Positions 52,358 through 60,258 of a stretch of 64,000 nucleotides of DNA are shown piece after piece (positions within the stretch are counted from its first letter, which is position 1; each line of letters opens with the position of its first letter). The stretch covers positions 1 through 64,000 of the forward strand of contig NZ_JANHDN010000008.1 of assembly GCF_024494565.1 (NCBI RefSeq). Direction: 5' to 3'. The position numbers were made by a program, and so were the translations under genes. The notes below the pieces were generated by a model. That model was given only the letters and a program-made list of their open reading frames with translations. It was not told the origin of the DNA and searched no databases. The DNA comes from Halorubrum rutilum (lineage in GTDB: Archaea; Halobacteriota; Halobacteria; Halobacteriales; Haloferacaceae).

Positions 52358-54012
52358 GCGGCGCGGAGAGCGTCGGAGACGGGCGGTCGGACGCCGGCGA
52401 CGGGGGGGCCGACGACGTCGACCGCACGCCGGTCTCGGACGCCGACGTCTGCGTCGTCGGCGCGGGGCCGGCGGGCGCGCTCGTCGCCGACCGGCTCGCC
52501 GGCGACCGCGAGGTCGTGGTGCTCGACGCGGGCCCGCGGTTCGACCCCGCGGACCGGCTGGCGCGTCAGGAGCGGGCGATCCGACCCTTCTACGGCCGGC
52601 CGGACGTGTGGGGCGTCGGCGGTGAGCGCGACGCGCACGAGAACGCCGGCGACCGGTTCTACCCGCTGAACCACGCCCGCGTGAAGGGCGTCGGCGGGTC
52701 GACGCTCCACTGGCAGGGGATGGTGATGCGGCTCCACGAGGACGACTTCAACTCCGGGTCCGTCCGCGGAGTCGGTCCGGATTGGCCGATCGAGTACGGC
52801 GACCTCCGGCCGTACTACGCCGAGGCCGAGCGCGAGCTCGGGGTCGCGGGCGCCTCGGACAACCCCTACGCGCCGCCGCGCGAGGAGCCGCACCCGATGC
52901 CGGCGTTCGAGCCCTCCTACAGCGACTCGCTGTTCGCCGAGGCCTGCGAGGAGCTGGGGATCGACATGCACTCGGTGCCGAACGCGCGCAACTCCGAGCC
53001 GTACGACGACCGGTCGGCCTGCGTCGGCTACGGCACCTGTCAGCCCGTCTGTCCGAGCGGCGCGAAGTACGACGCGACCGTCCACGTCGAGCGCGCCGAG
53101 GAGCGGGGCGCGACCGTCATCGACCGCGCCCCCGTCCGGCGGCTCGAACACGACGGCGACGACCGGGTGACCGCGGCGGTGTACGCGACGCCGGACGGCG
53201 AGGAGCACAGGCAGGAGGCGGACGCGTTCGTCGTCGCCTGCGGGGGCGTGGAGACGCCGCGCCTCCTCCTCATGTCCGCCTCGGACCGCTACCCGGACGG
53301 GCTCGCGAACCGGAGCGGCCACGTCGGGGAGTTCTTCATGGACCACCTGTTCGCCGGCGCTGGCGGGACGCTCGACGAGCCGACCCGGCAGAACCACGTC
53401 GGCTTCTACACCAGCGCCTGCGACCAGTTCTACGACGAGGCCGACGAGTCGCAGGCGCCGTTCAAGCTGGAGTTCTTCAACTACGCCGGCCCCTCGCCGG
53501 TCGAGATGGCGCTGTCGGGCGACGACTGGGGCGACCCGCTCTTGGAGCGGCTCCGCGACGGGTACGGGGACCACGTCGCGATGGGCGGGCTCGTCGAGCA
53601 GGCCCCCGACGCCGACAGCCGCGTGACGCTCGCCGACGACCAAACCGACGGTCACGGCGACCCGGTGCCGCGGATCGAGTGGACCGTCGGCGACCGCGCG
53701 CTCGATACGATCGAGCGCGCCAACGAGATCCAGGTCGGGATCTTAGAGGAGCTCGGCGCCGACGTCGAGTGGGTCGCCGGGCCGGACGCCACTGGTCCCG
53801 CCTACCACCACATGGGGACGACGCGGATGAGCGACGACCCCGACCGCGGCGTCGTCGACGCCGACTGCCGGACCCACGACCTGACGAACTGCTGGATCGC
53901 CTCCAGCTCCGTCTTCCCGACGAGCGGCGCGATGAACCCGACGCTCACCATCGCCGCGCTCGCGCTCCGCGTCGGCGACGACGTCGCCGGGTGGCTCGGC
54001 GACGGGAGCTGA
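52354..54012 (+). CDS. GMC-family FAD-dependent oxidoreductase (dehydrogenase large subunit)
   Basis: A 552-residue flavoprotein. The Rossmann FAD motif VVGAGPAGALVADRL is at 34-48. The GMC signature region VGGSTLHWQGMVMRL is at about 109-123. A CVGYGTCQPVCPSGAK motif (about 223-238) resembles the Cys cluster of gluconate/choline-type dehydrogenases. Catalytic GAYHHMGTTRM-like sequence (AYHHMGTTRMS) and the C-terminal GAMNPTLTIAAL complete the fold. It oxidises a sugar or alcohol, exact substrate unknown, probably at the outer membrane face with the small subunit. Confidence 0.9.
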   Translation: MSGAESVGDGRSDAGDGGADDVDRTPVSDADVCVVGAGPAGALVADRLAGDREVVVLDAGPRFDPADRLARQERAIRPFYGRPDVWGVGGERDAHENAGDRFYPLNHARVKGVGGSTLHWQGMVMRLHEDDFNSGSVRGVGPDWPIEYGDLRPYYAEAERELGVAGASDNPYAPPREEPHPMPAFEPSYSDSLFAEACEELGIDMHSVPNARNSEPYDDRSACVGYGTCQPVCPSGAKYDATVHVERAEERGATVIDRAPVRRLEHDGDDRVTAAVYATPDGEEHRQEADAFVVACGGVETPRLLLMSASDRYPDGLANRSGHVGEFFMDHLFAGAGGTLDEPTRQNHVGFYTSACDQFYDEADESQAPFKLEFFNYAGPSPVEMALSGDDWGDPLLERLRDGYGDHVAMGGLVEQAPDADSRVTLADDQTDGHGDPVPRIEWTVGDRALDTIERANEIQVGILEELGADVEWVAGPDATGPAYHHMGTTRMSDDPDRGVVDADCRTHDLTNCWIASSSVFPTSGAMNPTLTIAALALRVGDDVAGWLGDGS

Positions 54013-54022
54013 CGCCTCGACG

Positions 54023-54046
54023 ATATTATTTTAGGTAAACCTAAAA
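54023..54046 (+). promoter_or_regulatory. TATA and iron box 2
   Basis: ATATTATT (54023-54030) overlaps the palindrome TTTAGG-TAAA-CCTAAA (54030-54045; one further T/A pair each side). The box lies 32-48 nt before the ATG at 54078 and just before the GTG at 54057. Repressor binding would block TFB/TBP access. Confidence 0.75.
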
Positions 54047-54077
54047 GTTCAAGTGCGTGCGAACGGAGAGACGGGTA

Positions 54078-54902
54078 ATGAGCGACTCAGCACACGCGAC
54101 GAACGGGTCCGCGGCCTCGATCGAGACGGATTCGGCCGACGAGACGGGCTCGCGCGACGGAACGAACGCCGCCCCGACCGGGGAGGCGGACGCGGCGGTC
54201 GGCGCCGCGGACGGCGACGGGTTCACGTTCGATGACCTGAGCGTCGTGATGGGGACGTACAACGAGGAGGAGGCCATCGCGACGGTCCTGGAGGACATCG
54301 ACGAGGTCACCGACGGGAAGGCGGAGGTCGTCTGCGTCGACGGCTCCTCGGACCGGACGGCGGAGATCGCCCGCGAGCACGGGGCGACCGTCGTCGAGCA
54401 GGAGCCGCAGGGGTACGGCGTCGCCGTGCGCGAGGCGATCCTCACGCCCGACCGCCCGGTGGTCGTCACAACCGACTGCGACGACACCTACCCGATGGAA
54501 GCGCTGCCGGAGTTCCTCGCGGAGATCAACGACGGCGCGGACGTGGTGAGCGGCGACCGGCTCTACCACGGCGCGGAGGCGATGCCGGCGTTCAACCGCC
54601 TGGGCAACCACGCGTTCGCGGCGGTCGCGAGCCTCCTCATGGGCGAGCGCGTCCACGACACCACCACGGGGATGCGCGCGTACCGCCGCGAGATCGTCGA
54701 GGAGATCGGGTGGACGGAGAACACCGGGCTCTCCGCCGAGCTCCTCATCCGCCCGCTGATGCGCGGCCACGACGTGCGCGAGCGCCCGATCGCCTACGCG
54801 GAGCGGCTCGGCGACACGAAGCTCGACCCGATCGGGGGCGGCGCCGCCATCGCGAAGTCGATCGTCACCGTCTGTCTCGAAGAGCAGCTCCGACGGTTCT
54901 GA
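54078..54902 (+). CDS. Family 2 glycosyltransferase
   Basis: A 274-residue GT2 (GT-A fold), preceded by a ~50-residue Ala/Asp/Thr-rich disordered N-terminus. Motifs: LSVVMGTYNEEEAI (55-68), VCVDGSSDRT (85-94), VTTDCDDTYPMEA (DxD, near 140-152), ADVVSGDRLYHGA and the acceptor-side TTTGMRAYRR. It resembles dolichyl-phosphate sugar synthases, so it may load a lipid carrier with a sugar. The ATG at 54078 is chosen with a GGAG-like sequence upstream; GTG 54057 is an alternative. It is controlled by iron box 2. Two hairpins follow the stop. Confidence 0.88.
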   Translation: MSDSAHATNGSAASIETDSADETGSRDGTNAAPTGEADAAVGAADGDGFTFDDLSVVMGTYNEEEAIATVLEDIDEVTDGKAEVVCVDGSSDRTAEIAREHGATVVEQEPQGYGVAVREAILTPDRPVVVTTDCDDTYPMEALPEFLAEINDGADVVSGDRLYHGAEAMPAFNRLGNHAFAAVASLLMGERVHDTTTGMRAYRREIVEEIGWTENTGLSAELLIRPLMRGHDVRERPIAYAERLGDTKLDPIGGGAAIAKSIVTVCLEEQLRRF

Positions 54903-54972
54903 GGGCGCTTCGCCCTCGATCCGTCGTCGGACGGCGGTCCGGAGGTACACTGTGGGCACAGTGGACCGCCGC
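54901..54972 (+). other. Two hairpins after glycosyltransferase gene
   Basis: GAGGGCG (54901-54907) pairs with CGCCCTC (54911-54917) across CTT, beginning inside the stop codon. A larger arm pairs GGCGGTCC (54933-54940) with GGACCGCC (54963-54970) and encloses CACTGTG/CACAGTG (54948-54963). They precede repeat copy E and may end the transcript; no T run follows. Confidence 0.45.
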
Positions 54973-55031
54973 CGGCGACGTTTTCCACGACCCCAAGCGA
55001 CGGCGCTACCCAGTCGTCATCGACCGCAACT

Positions 55032-55438
55032 GTGCGGTGGCGCGTGCCTGCGAGCGGCCGGAGCGAAGCGGAGGCCGCGAGTCGGCACGCGCGAGGGAGT
55101 CGGGCGCGACGAGGGCGACCGAAGGGAGCCCGAAGGACGCGCCCGACGAGGCTGGGGAGGCGTGAGGTGCGGTCGCTGTGCGGGGCGGGACGTGACTCAA
55201 AGGGGCAGCCGCGAGGCCGCAGCAGGCGTTCACGAGAGCTTTGCTCTCGTGAGCCAATCAGAACGCGAAGCGTTCTGATGACGACGTAAGCACCGCAGGG
55301 AGCGAACGAAGTGAGCGACCGAGGAGCACAGCGAGCGTACTGCGGCCTCGCGGCTGGGGCTTTGGAGGCGTGCTTCGCTGTTCGAGAGCTAATTATATAT
55401 AGCCGAGCGGCTGGGGCTTTGGAGGTGGTTTTCGCTGG
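55032..55438 (+). repeat. Dispersed structured repeat, copy E, with 3' satellite
   Basis: Longest copy. Islands: 55148-55167 (20-nt block), 55195-55208 and 55352-55366. The second arm is GTCGGGCGCG (55099-55108) with CGCGCCCGAC (55138-55147). Two perfect hairpins are inserted between islands 2 and 3: CACGAGAGC-TTT-GCTCTCGTG (55231-55251) and ATCAGAACGC-GAA-GCGTTCTGAT (55257-55279). The main body ends near 55380; a second GAGCGGCTGGGGCTTTGGAG unit (55404-55438) follows, directly after an AATTATATATA stretch (55391-55401). It occupies the gap between the convergent GT2 and GT39 genes. Confidence 0.85.
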
Positions 55439-55471
55439 TCTGCTAGCGACTATTTACAAGAAATCGACGTA

Positions 55472-57844
55472 TCAGTCGCTTGTATCAGCGTCCGTCTCGA
55501 AGACGACCCACTCGGGGTGGGTGTCGGGCTCGTCGGGAAGGTACGTCCCCTCGTTGCCGCACTCCGTGACGAGCCGGCAGGTCGAGCGCTCGGGCGGCCA
55601 GACGGCCTCGACGCGCTCGCCGTCAACGCGTTCGCCCCCGGCGTCCGCCCCGTCGCCGCCCGTCACCCGGACCGTCACCTCCTGCCGATAGGTGTACGTC
55701 GCGCCTGCGGGGTCGACGAGCGTCACCGTCACGGCGACCACGTCGCCGTCGGGGTCGAAGGGGACCGGCGCGCTCGCGTTCGCGTCGCCGCCCGCCGTCG
55801 CCGCGCCGGGCAGCCGGACCCCCGCCGGCGTCACCGCCCAGTCGACCGCGAGCGACGCACCGGGGTCCGACACGGTGTAGGAGGCGCGCTCCGGGCCGCC
55901 GGCCGCGCCCCGCCGCGGGTCGACGCGGACTCGGGCGCGGGCGACGCGGTCCGGGACGCCGACGGTCGCCTCGGCGTCGATCCGCTCTCCGGACCGCCGG
56001 TCGAGCGACTCCAGCTTCGGCGTGACGCGGGCGTCCGGGTCCGCGGTCCAGACGCCGTGATAGCCGTAGCGGTAGAGCGTCCGGTCGGGGTAGGCGTCGA
56101 GCACCGCGAAGTTCTCCTCCGGGTCGCGGTCGAGCGCGTAGACGACCTCGCCGTCGAGCCCGGGGCCGTTCCGGAGGTACTGGAACGGGTGGTTCTGCCA
56201 CTCGCCGTACGGCGTGGGGACGAACACCAGCCCGTCCTCGAACGTCGTCTCGTCGAACGGGGCGTACGCGGCCTCGTGTTTCGCGTCGATCTCGGCGTTC
56301 CGCTCGATCGGCTCCGCGGCCGCGTCCGCGGCGGCGACACCGGCGACGACGACCGCGCTCGCGACGGCCAGCGCGAGCGCGACGCGGGCGACCCGGGGAG
56401 AGCCGATCCGCGCCCCGGCCGCCGAGGCGGTCAGCCGGTCGCGGACGACGGGCAGCGCCCGGGCCACGGCGGCGACGCCGAGCCCGCCGAAGGCCGACAG
56501 CGGGACCAGCAGGTCGAAGTGGTAGAACGGACCGAACAGCGACGCGAGCCCGTCGGTCGGGTCCGAGAGGTCGGCGAGCGCGTTGTGCGTCCCCCAGAAG
56601 TACAGGTTCCCGACGACGACCGAGACCGCGACCCCGACGAGGAGGAGGGCGGCCGTCCGCCGGAAGGCGGGGGAGCCGGAGGCGTCGACGGTCCCGTCCC
56701 CGCCGTCGGCGGCCGGCTCGGCCCGGCGCGGATCGCCGCGCGCCAGCCATCGTCGGAGCGCGACCCCGCCGCCCGCGAGCGCCGCGAGCGTCCCGAGCGG
56801 GCCGGCGGCGAACCACCGCGTCGCGACCTCCTGGAGCGCGTACCGGTTCGACTCCAGCGCCAGCCCGAGCGTGTAGTCGACCGAGTGGCCGAGGATGCGC
56901 CGCTCGCCGAACCCGGGGCCGTCCATCGGCGCGAACACCTGGTACGGGAAGACGAGCGGCGACCCCGTCATCCGGGCGTTGTACGCGAGCGTGACGCCGA
57001 CGAACAGGGTGCCGAACAGCGCCGTCAGCCCGTGGCGACGGATCGGGTCGGGAAGTCCGCGGGACCCGCCGACCGGGAGCGCACGGCGGCCGAGGGCCGC
57101 GAGCGCGCGCGGCGCCGACCGCTCCGTCTCGGCGCCGAAGCGACGGACCGCCGATCCCACCCGCCACAGCGCGTGGCCGATGAACGGCGCGGCGAACAGC
57201 ACCGCGGTGTACGGCCGCGAGAAGAAGGCGATCCCGATCGCGACGCCCGCGACCCCCGCGGCCGCGAGCGACCGGTCCCGGACGCTCCGGAGGTACGCGA
57301 CCGCGAAGACCAGGTTGAAGAACGTCGTCGGCGCGTACGGGAGGAACGCCGACGACGTCGCGATCGCCATCGGCGACGCGGCGAAAAGCACCGCGGCCGC
57401 GAGCCCGGCGCGGCGGCCGAACGTCAGCGAGCCGAGCAGGTAGACGAGGGCGGCGTTGCCGGCGGCGACCGCCGCGAGCGTCACGCGCGGCTCGCCGAAC
57501 AGCCCCATCGAGACCGCGAACATCGCGGCCGGGACGGGGTTGTACTTCGGGTAGAGCCGCCCGCCGTCCTCGATGAAGAACCACGGGTGAACGGCGTCCG
57601 CGAGCGGCCCGGCGTGGAACTCCAGCTGCCCGCCGAGCAGGAGCGCGGCCTGCGTGAGGTAGACGCCCTCGTCGTGGTTCGCCGAGTGGTGCGAGAAGAC
57701 GGTGGCGGCGATCGCGAACGTCAGGACGCCGGCGGCGACGGAGACGAGCGCCGCGGCGAGCGTCGCCCGGTCGGCGCGGGCGAGCCGCTCGCGGAGACGC
57801 GTCGCGAGCCGGCGGGGACGAGCGAACGGGGGAAGCACGGCCAC
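55472..57844 (-). CDS. GT39-type membrane glycosyltransferase
   Basis: A 790-residue polytopic protein of the PMT/ArnT (GT-C) superfamily. The first external loop has SANHDEGVYLTQAALL with the acidic DE pair typical of catalytic loops, followed by ~11 TM helices to about 520. The C-terminal ~260 residues are extracellular, beta-rich (YTVSDPGASLAVDWAVTP). It would transfer a sugar from a lipid carrier to a surface acceptor. It starts 15 nt after the SBP stop, so it is cotranscribed from iron box 3. Confidence 0.85.
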   Translation of the reverse strand: MAVLPPFARPRRLATRLRERLARADRATLAAALVSVAAGVLTFAIAATVFSHHSANHDEGVYLTQAALLLGGQLEFHAGPLADAVHPWFFIEDGGRLYPKYNPVPAAMFAVSMGLFGEPRVTLAAVAAGNAALVYLLGSLTFGRRAGLAAAVLFAASPMAIATSSAFLPYAPTTFFNLVFAVAYLRSVRDRSLAAAGVAGVAIGIAFFSRPYTAVLFAAPFIGHALWRVGSAVRRFGAETERSAPRALAALGRRALPVGGSRGLPDPIRRHGLTALFGTLFVGVTLAYNARMTGSPLVFPYQVFAPMDGPGFGERRILGHSVDYTLGLALESNRYALQEVATRWFAAGPLGTLAALAGGGVALRRWLARGDPRRAEPAADGGDGTVDASGSPAFRRTAALLLVGVAVSVVVGNLYFWGTHNALADLSDPTDGLASLFGPFYHFDLLVPLSAFGGLGVAAVARALPVVRDRLTASAAGARIGSPRVARVALALAVASAVVVAGVAAADAAAEPIERNAEIDAKHEAAYAPFDETTFEDGLVFVPTPYGEWQNHPFQYLRNGPGLDGEVVYALDRDPEENFAVLDAYPDRTLYRYGYHGVWTADPDARVTPKLESLDRRSGERIDAEATVGVPDRVARARVRVDPRRGAAGGPERASYTVSDPGASLAVDWAVTPAGVRLPGAATAGGDANASAPVPFDPDGDVVAVTVTLVDPAGATYTYRQEVTVRVTGGDGADAGGERVDGERVEAVWPPERSTCRLVTECGNEGTYLPDEPDTHPEWVVFETDADTSD

Positions 57845-57859
57845 GGGCGGCGGGTGAGC

Positions 57860-59008
57860 TCAGATCTCGACGCCGGCCTCGCGCATGAGGTCGATCGTCG
57901 GTTCGAGGTTCGACAGCTCCGAGAGGTCGATGTCCGGGACGTCGAGCTCGTCGATCGTCGGGAGGTCGCCGATGGGTTCGACGTCGGGGATCAGCGGGTA
58001 CTCGAAGGTGGACCGCGCGAAGTAGTCCTGCGCCTCCGCCGACAGCAGGTGGCGCACGAAGTTCGCGGCGAGGTCGGCGTCGGCGGCGCTGTCGACGACC
58101 GCGGCGCCGGCGACGTTGAAGACGGCGCCCGCGTCGCCCTCGGTGAACGAGGTGGCGATCGGCGCCTCCGGGTTCCCGTCGAGCACGCGCTGGATGTAGT
58201 AGTGGTTCGTGAACGCGGCGTCGATCTCGCCGTCGGCGATCTCCTGGCAGGTGACGAACTCGTCCGGGTACGTCGCGGCGCCGCGCTCGACCATCGCCTC
58301 GAGCCACTCGCGGGTGGCCTCCTCGCCCTCGAGGAGCCGCATCGCGGTGATGAACGCCTGCGCGGAGCCGTACGACGGCGCCCAGCCGAGGTCGCCCTCA
58401 AACTCGTCGGGGTACGCCATGATGTCGTCCGGCAGGTCCTCCTCGGAGAACTCGTCGGTGTTGTACGGGACCGTCCGGGCCCGCCCGGAGGTGCCGACCC
58501 ACTGCTCCGTGCGGAACTCCTCGCGGACCAGCTCGGCGATGTCGTCCGGGAGCGCCTGCGTGCGCCCCTCGTCGGCCAGCGCGCCGAGCGCGCCGGCGTT
58601 GACCGAGTAGAACACGTCGGCCGGCGATCCCTCGCCCTCGTTGGCGATCTGGTTGACGAGGTCGGTGGACCCGCCGTACCGGACGGTCAGGTCGAGGTCG
58701 TCGTACAGGCCGTCGATGTAGCTGACGAGCTCGCCGACGAGGAACTCCCCTCGGCCGGAGTAGACGGTGAGCTCGCCCTCCAGCGGGGGCATCTCGGCCA
58801 TCGGCGTGCCGCCGGGGGCGTCGCGCCCCGCGCGGCCGGAGCCGATCTGGCCGACGGCCCCGCCGCCGGCGCCGCCGTCGCCCCCGTCGTCGGTCTCGTT
58901 ACAGCCGGCGAGACCGGCGATACCGACTCCCCCCGCCGCCGCGAGGAACTTCCGTCGTCGCACGTTTCGCCCGCCGATGTCGCGTTCGTCGGATTCGTGG
59001 TTCGTCAT
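57860..59008 (-). CDS. Iron(III) ABC transporter substrate-binding lipoprotein
   Basis: A 382-residue FbpA/AfuA-type binding protein. Twin-arginine signal with lipobox: RRRKFLAAAGGVGIAGLAGC, Cys36 the likely lipid anchor, then an Asp/Gly-rich linker. The binding domain starts LTVYSGRGEFLV (about 80-91) and has the YGGSTDLVNQIANEG and the tyrosine pair NHYYIQR (near 264-270) that ligates ferric iron. It delivers iron to the permease at 50.1 kb. TTAAAAC (59032-59037) and box 3 precede the start. It is followed by the GT39 gene. Confidence 0.92.
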   Translation of the reverse strand: MTNHESDERDIGGRNVRRRKFLAAAGGVGIAGLAGCNETDDGGDGGAGGGAVGQIGSGRAGRDAPGGTPMAEMPPLEGELTVYSGRGEFLVGELVSYIDGLYDDLDLTVRYGGSTDLVNQIANEGEGSPADVFYSVNAGALGALADEGRTQALPDDIAELVREEFRTEQWVGTSGRARTVPYNTDEFSEEDLPDDIMAYPDEFEGDLGWAPSYGSAQAFITAMRLLEGEEATREWLEAMVERGAATYPDEFVTCQEIADGEIDAAFTNHYYIQRVLDGNPEAPIATSFTEGDAGAVFNVAGAAVVDSAADADLAANFVRHLLSAEAQDYFARSTFEYPLIPDVEPIGDLPTIDELDVPDIDLSELSNLEPTIDLMREAGVEI

Positions 59009-59012
59009 GTGT

Positions 59013-59037
59013 TTTAGGCTTACCTAAACAGTTTTAA
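59013..59037 (-). promoter_or_regulatory. TATA and iron box 3
   Basis: TTTAGG-CTTA-CCTAAA (59013-59028) lies 5 nt before the binding-protein start (59008), with TTAAAAC (59032-59037, minus strand) 24-29 nt before the start. TATA, box, ATG order is the same as at box 1. Confidence 0.78.
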
Positions 59038-59047
59038 TCGTGTCGGT

Positions 59048-60229
59048 TCAGTCGTCCGCGACCGCCGGCGTCCGCCGGATCCCGTCGAGGCAGTCGAGCC
59101 AGTCGCGCATGTACTCCCCGCAGTGGTTGAGGAACGCGCCGTTGTTCCACTCGGAGAAGTCGCCCTCGGCGAGCGCGTCGGCCATCTCCCCGAAGACGGC
59201 CGCGTACGAGTCGGCGTCGGCGCCCGCCTCGTCGATGACCTCCCAGACGTGCTCGTTCAGCTCCAGCCCGGCCACCTCGTTCGCGAGGTCGTCGAACGTC
59301 GAGCGCGGGGCCTTGTTGTGTTCGCACAGCGGGTCGCCGTTGTAGATCCGCTTGCCGAGCACGTCGCAGGCGCGTTTTAAGAACAGACCCGACCAGATGT
59401 CGTCGAAGCGGCCCACGTCCCACTCGTTGTCGTCCATCGGGAGCTGGTAGAACGCCGGGATCACCTCGCGGCGGAACGCGAGGTTCATCGAGCAGACGGT
59501 GAGGTAGTCGCCGCGCGCGGCGACGAAGTCCTCGCCGAAGTCGTCGGCGGTCGTGCGGGTCTGCGCCTGGCCCTCCAGGTCGCCGTCCATCAGGATCCGG
59601 ACCGCGTCGAGGTCGGGGACGTTCGTCCACAGGCCCTGCGAGGCGACGACCTCCCCGGCCTCGACCTCGACGGCGTCGGTCTCGACCGTCTCGTCCATCG
59701 CCGAGTACGGGTAGCCGCGCGGGTAGAGCCCGTGCTCGTCGGCGTTGTCGTAGAGGACGTTCACCCAGTTCTCGTCCGAGCTCACGCGCTCGATCGAACC
59801 GCCGAACGCGAGGTTCTCCATGTGGCGGCCGAAGTAGTCGACGTCGTCGTGCGGGAGCGTGTCGTCGTCGATGAACACGCCGTAGTCGAACGAGTCGTCG
59901 GCCCACATGTACAGCAGGCCGAAGCTCGTCTCGGCGTGGCTCGCGGCCGGGACGACGTGGCCGTACTCCGCGACCCCGTTGGTCTCGTACCACTCCTCGC
60001 GGCGCGTCCCGTCGAACACATCGCCGGAGACGTCGAGGTCGTCAAGCATGGCGCGCATCTCGTCGACGTCACAGAAGTCCTTGGTGACGAGGACGAAGTG
60101 GAGCCGCGAGACGTCGAACCCGTGGTCGCGGGCGTTGGCGACGTACTCGCGGAGGCACTCGTACTCTCGGATCGTGGGGACGATCACGCAGATGTCCCCG
60201 CTCGCGGCGTCTGGGCGGCGTTCTTCCAT
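59048..60229 (-). CDS. RGP-like (alpha-1,4-glucan-protein synthase-type) glycosyltransferase
   Basis: A 393-residue protein like plant reversibly glycosylated polypeptides/UDP-arabinopyranose mutases (GT75), annotated in haloarchaea as alpha-1,4-glucan-protein synthase. Key elements: ICVIVPTIREYECLREY (13-29), the VFIDDDTLP motif (DDD at 121-123), and DDIWSGLFLKRACD (about 285-298). It probably interconverts or transfers nucleotide sugars. It has its own promoter with box 4, 22 nt downstream of the flippase-like gene, and precedes the binding-protein gene. Confidence 0.85.
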   Translation of the reverse strand: MEERRPDAASGDICVIVPTIREYECLREYVANARDHGFDVSRLHFVLVTKDFCDVDEMRAMLDDLDVSGDVFDGTRREEWYETNGVAEYGHVVPAASHAETSFGLLYMWADDSFDYGVFIDDDTLPHDDVDYFGRHMENLAFGGSIERVSSDENWVNVLYDNADEHGLYPRGYPYSAMDETVETDAVEVEAGEVVASQGLWTNVPDLDAVRILMDGDLEGQAQTRTTADDFGEDFVAARGDYLTVCSMNLAFRREVIPAFYQLPMDDNEWDVGRFDDIWSGLFLKRACDVLGKRIYNGDPLCEHNKAPRSTFDDLANEVAGLELNEHVWEVIDEAGADADSYAAVFGEMADALAEGDFSEWNNGAFLNHCGEYMRDWLDCLDGIRRTPAVADD

Positions 60230-60240
60230 ACTCCGAGGTT

Positions 60241-60258
60241 TTTAGGCTAACCTAAAAG
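60241..60258 (-). promoter_or_regulatory. Iron box 4 overlapping a TATA
   Basis: TTTAGG-CTAA-CCTAAA (60241-60256) lies 12 nt before the start at 60229. On the minus strand its right arm reads ACTTTTAGG (60250-60258), 21-29 nt upstream, so the TATA and box overlap; a bound repressor would exclude TBP. Confidence 0.75.

Noticed and set aside
55517..59017. An 1166-codon open frame on the plus strand
   Set aside because: It is antisense to the GT39 and iron-binding-protein genes, which have clear domains. The translated product is Arg/Gly/Asp low complexity only.
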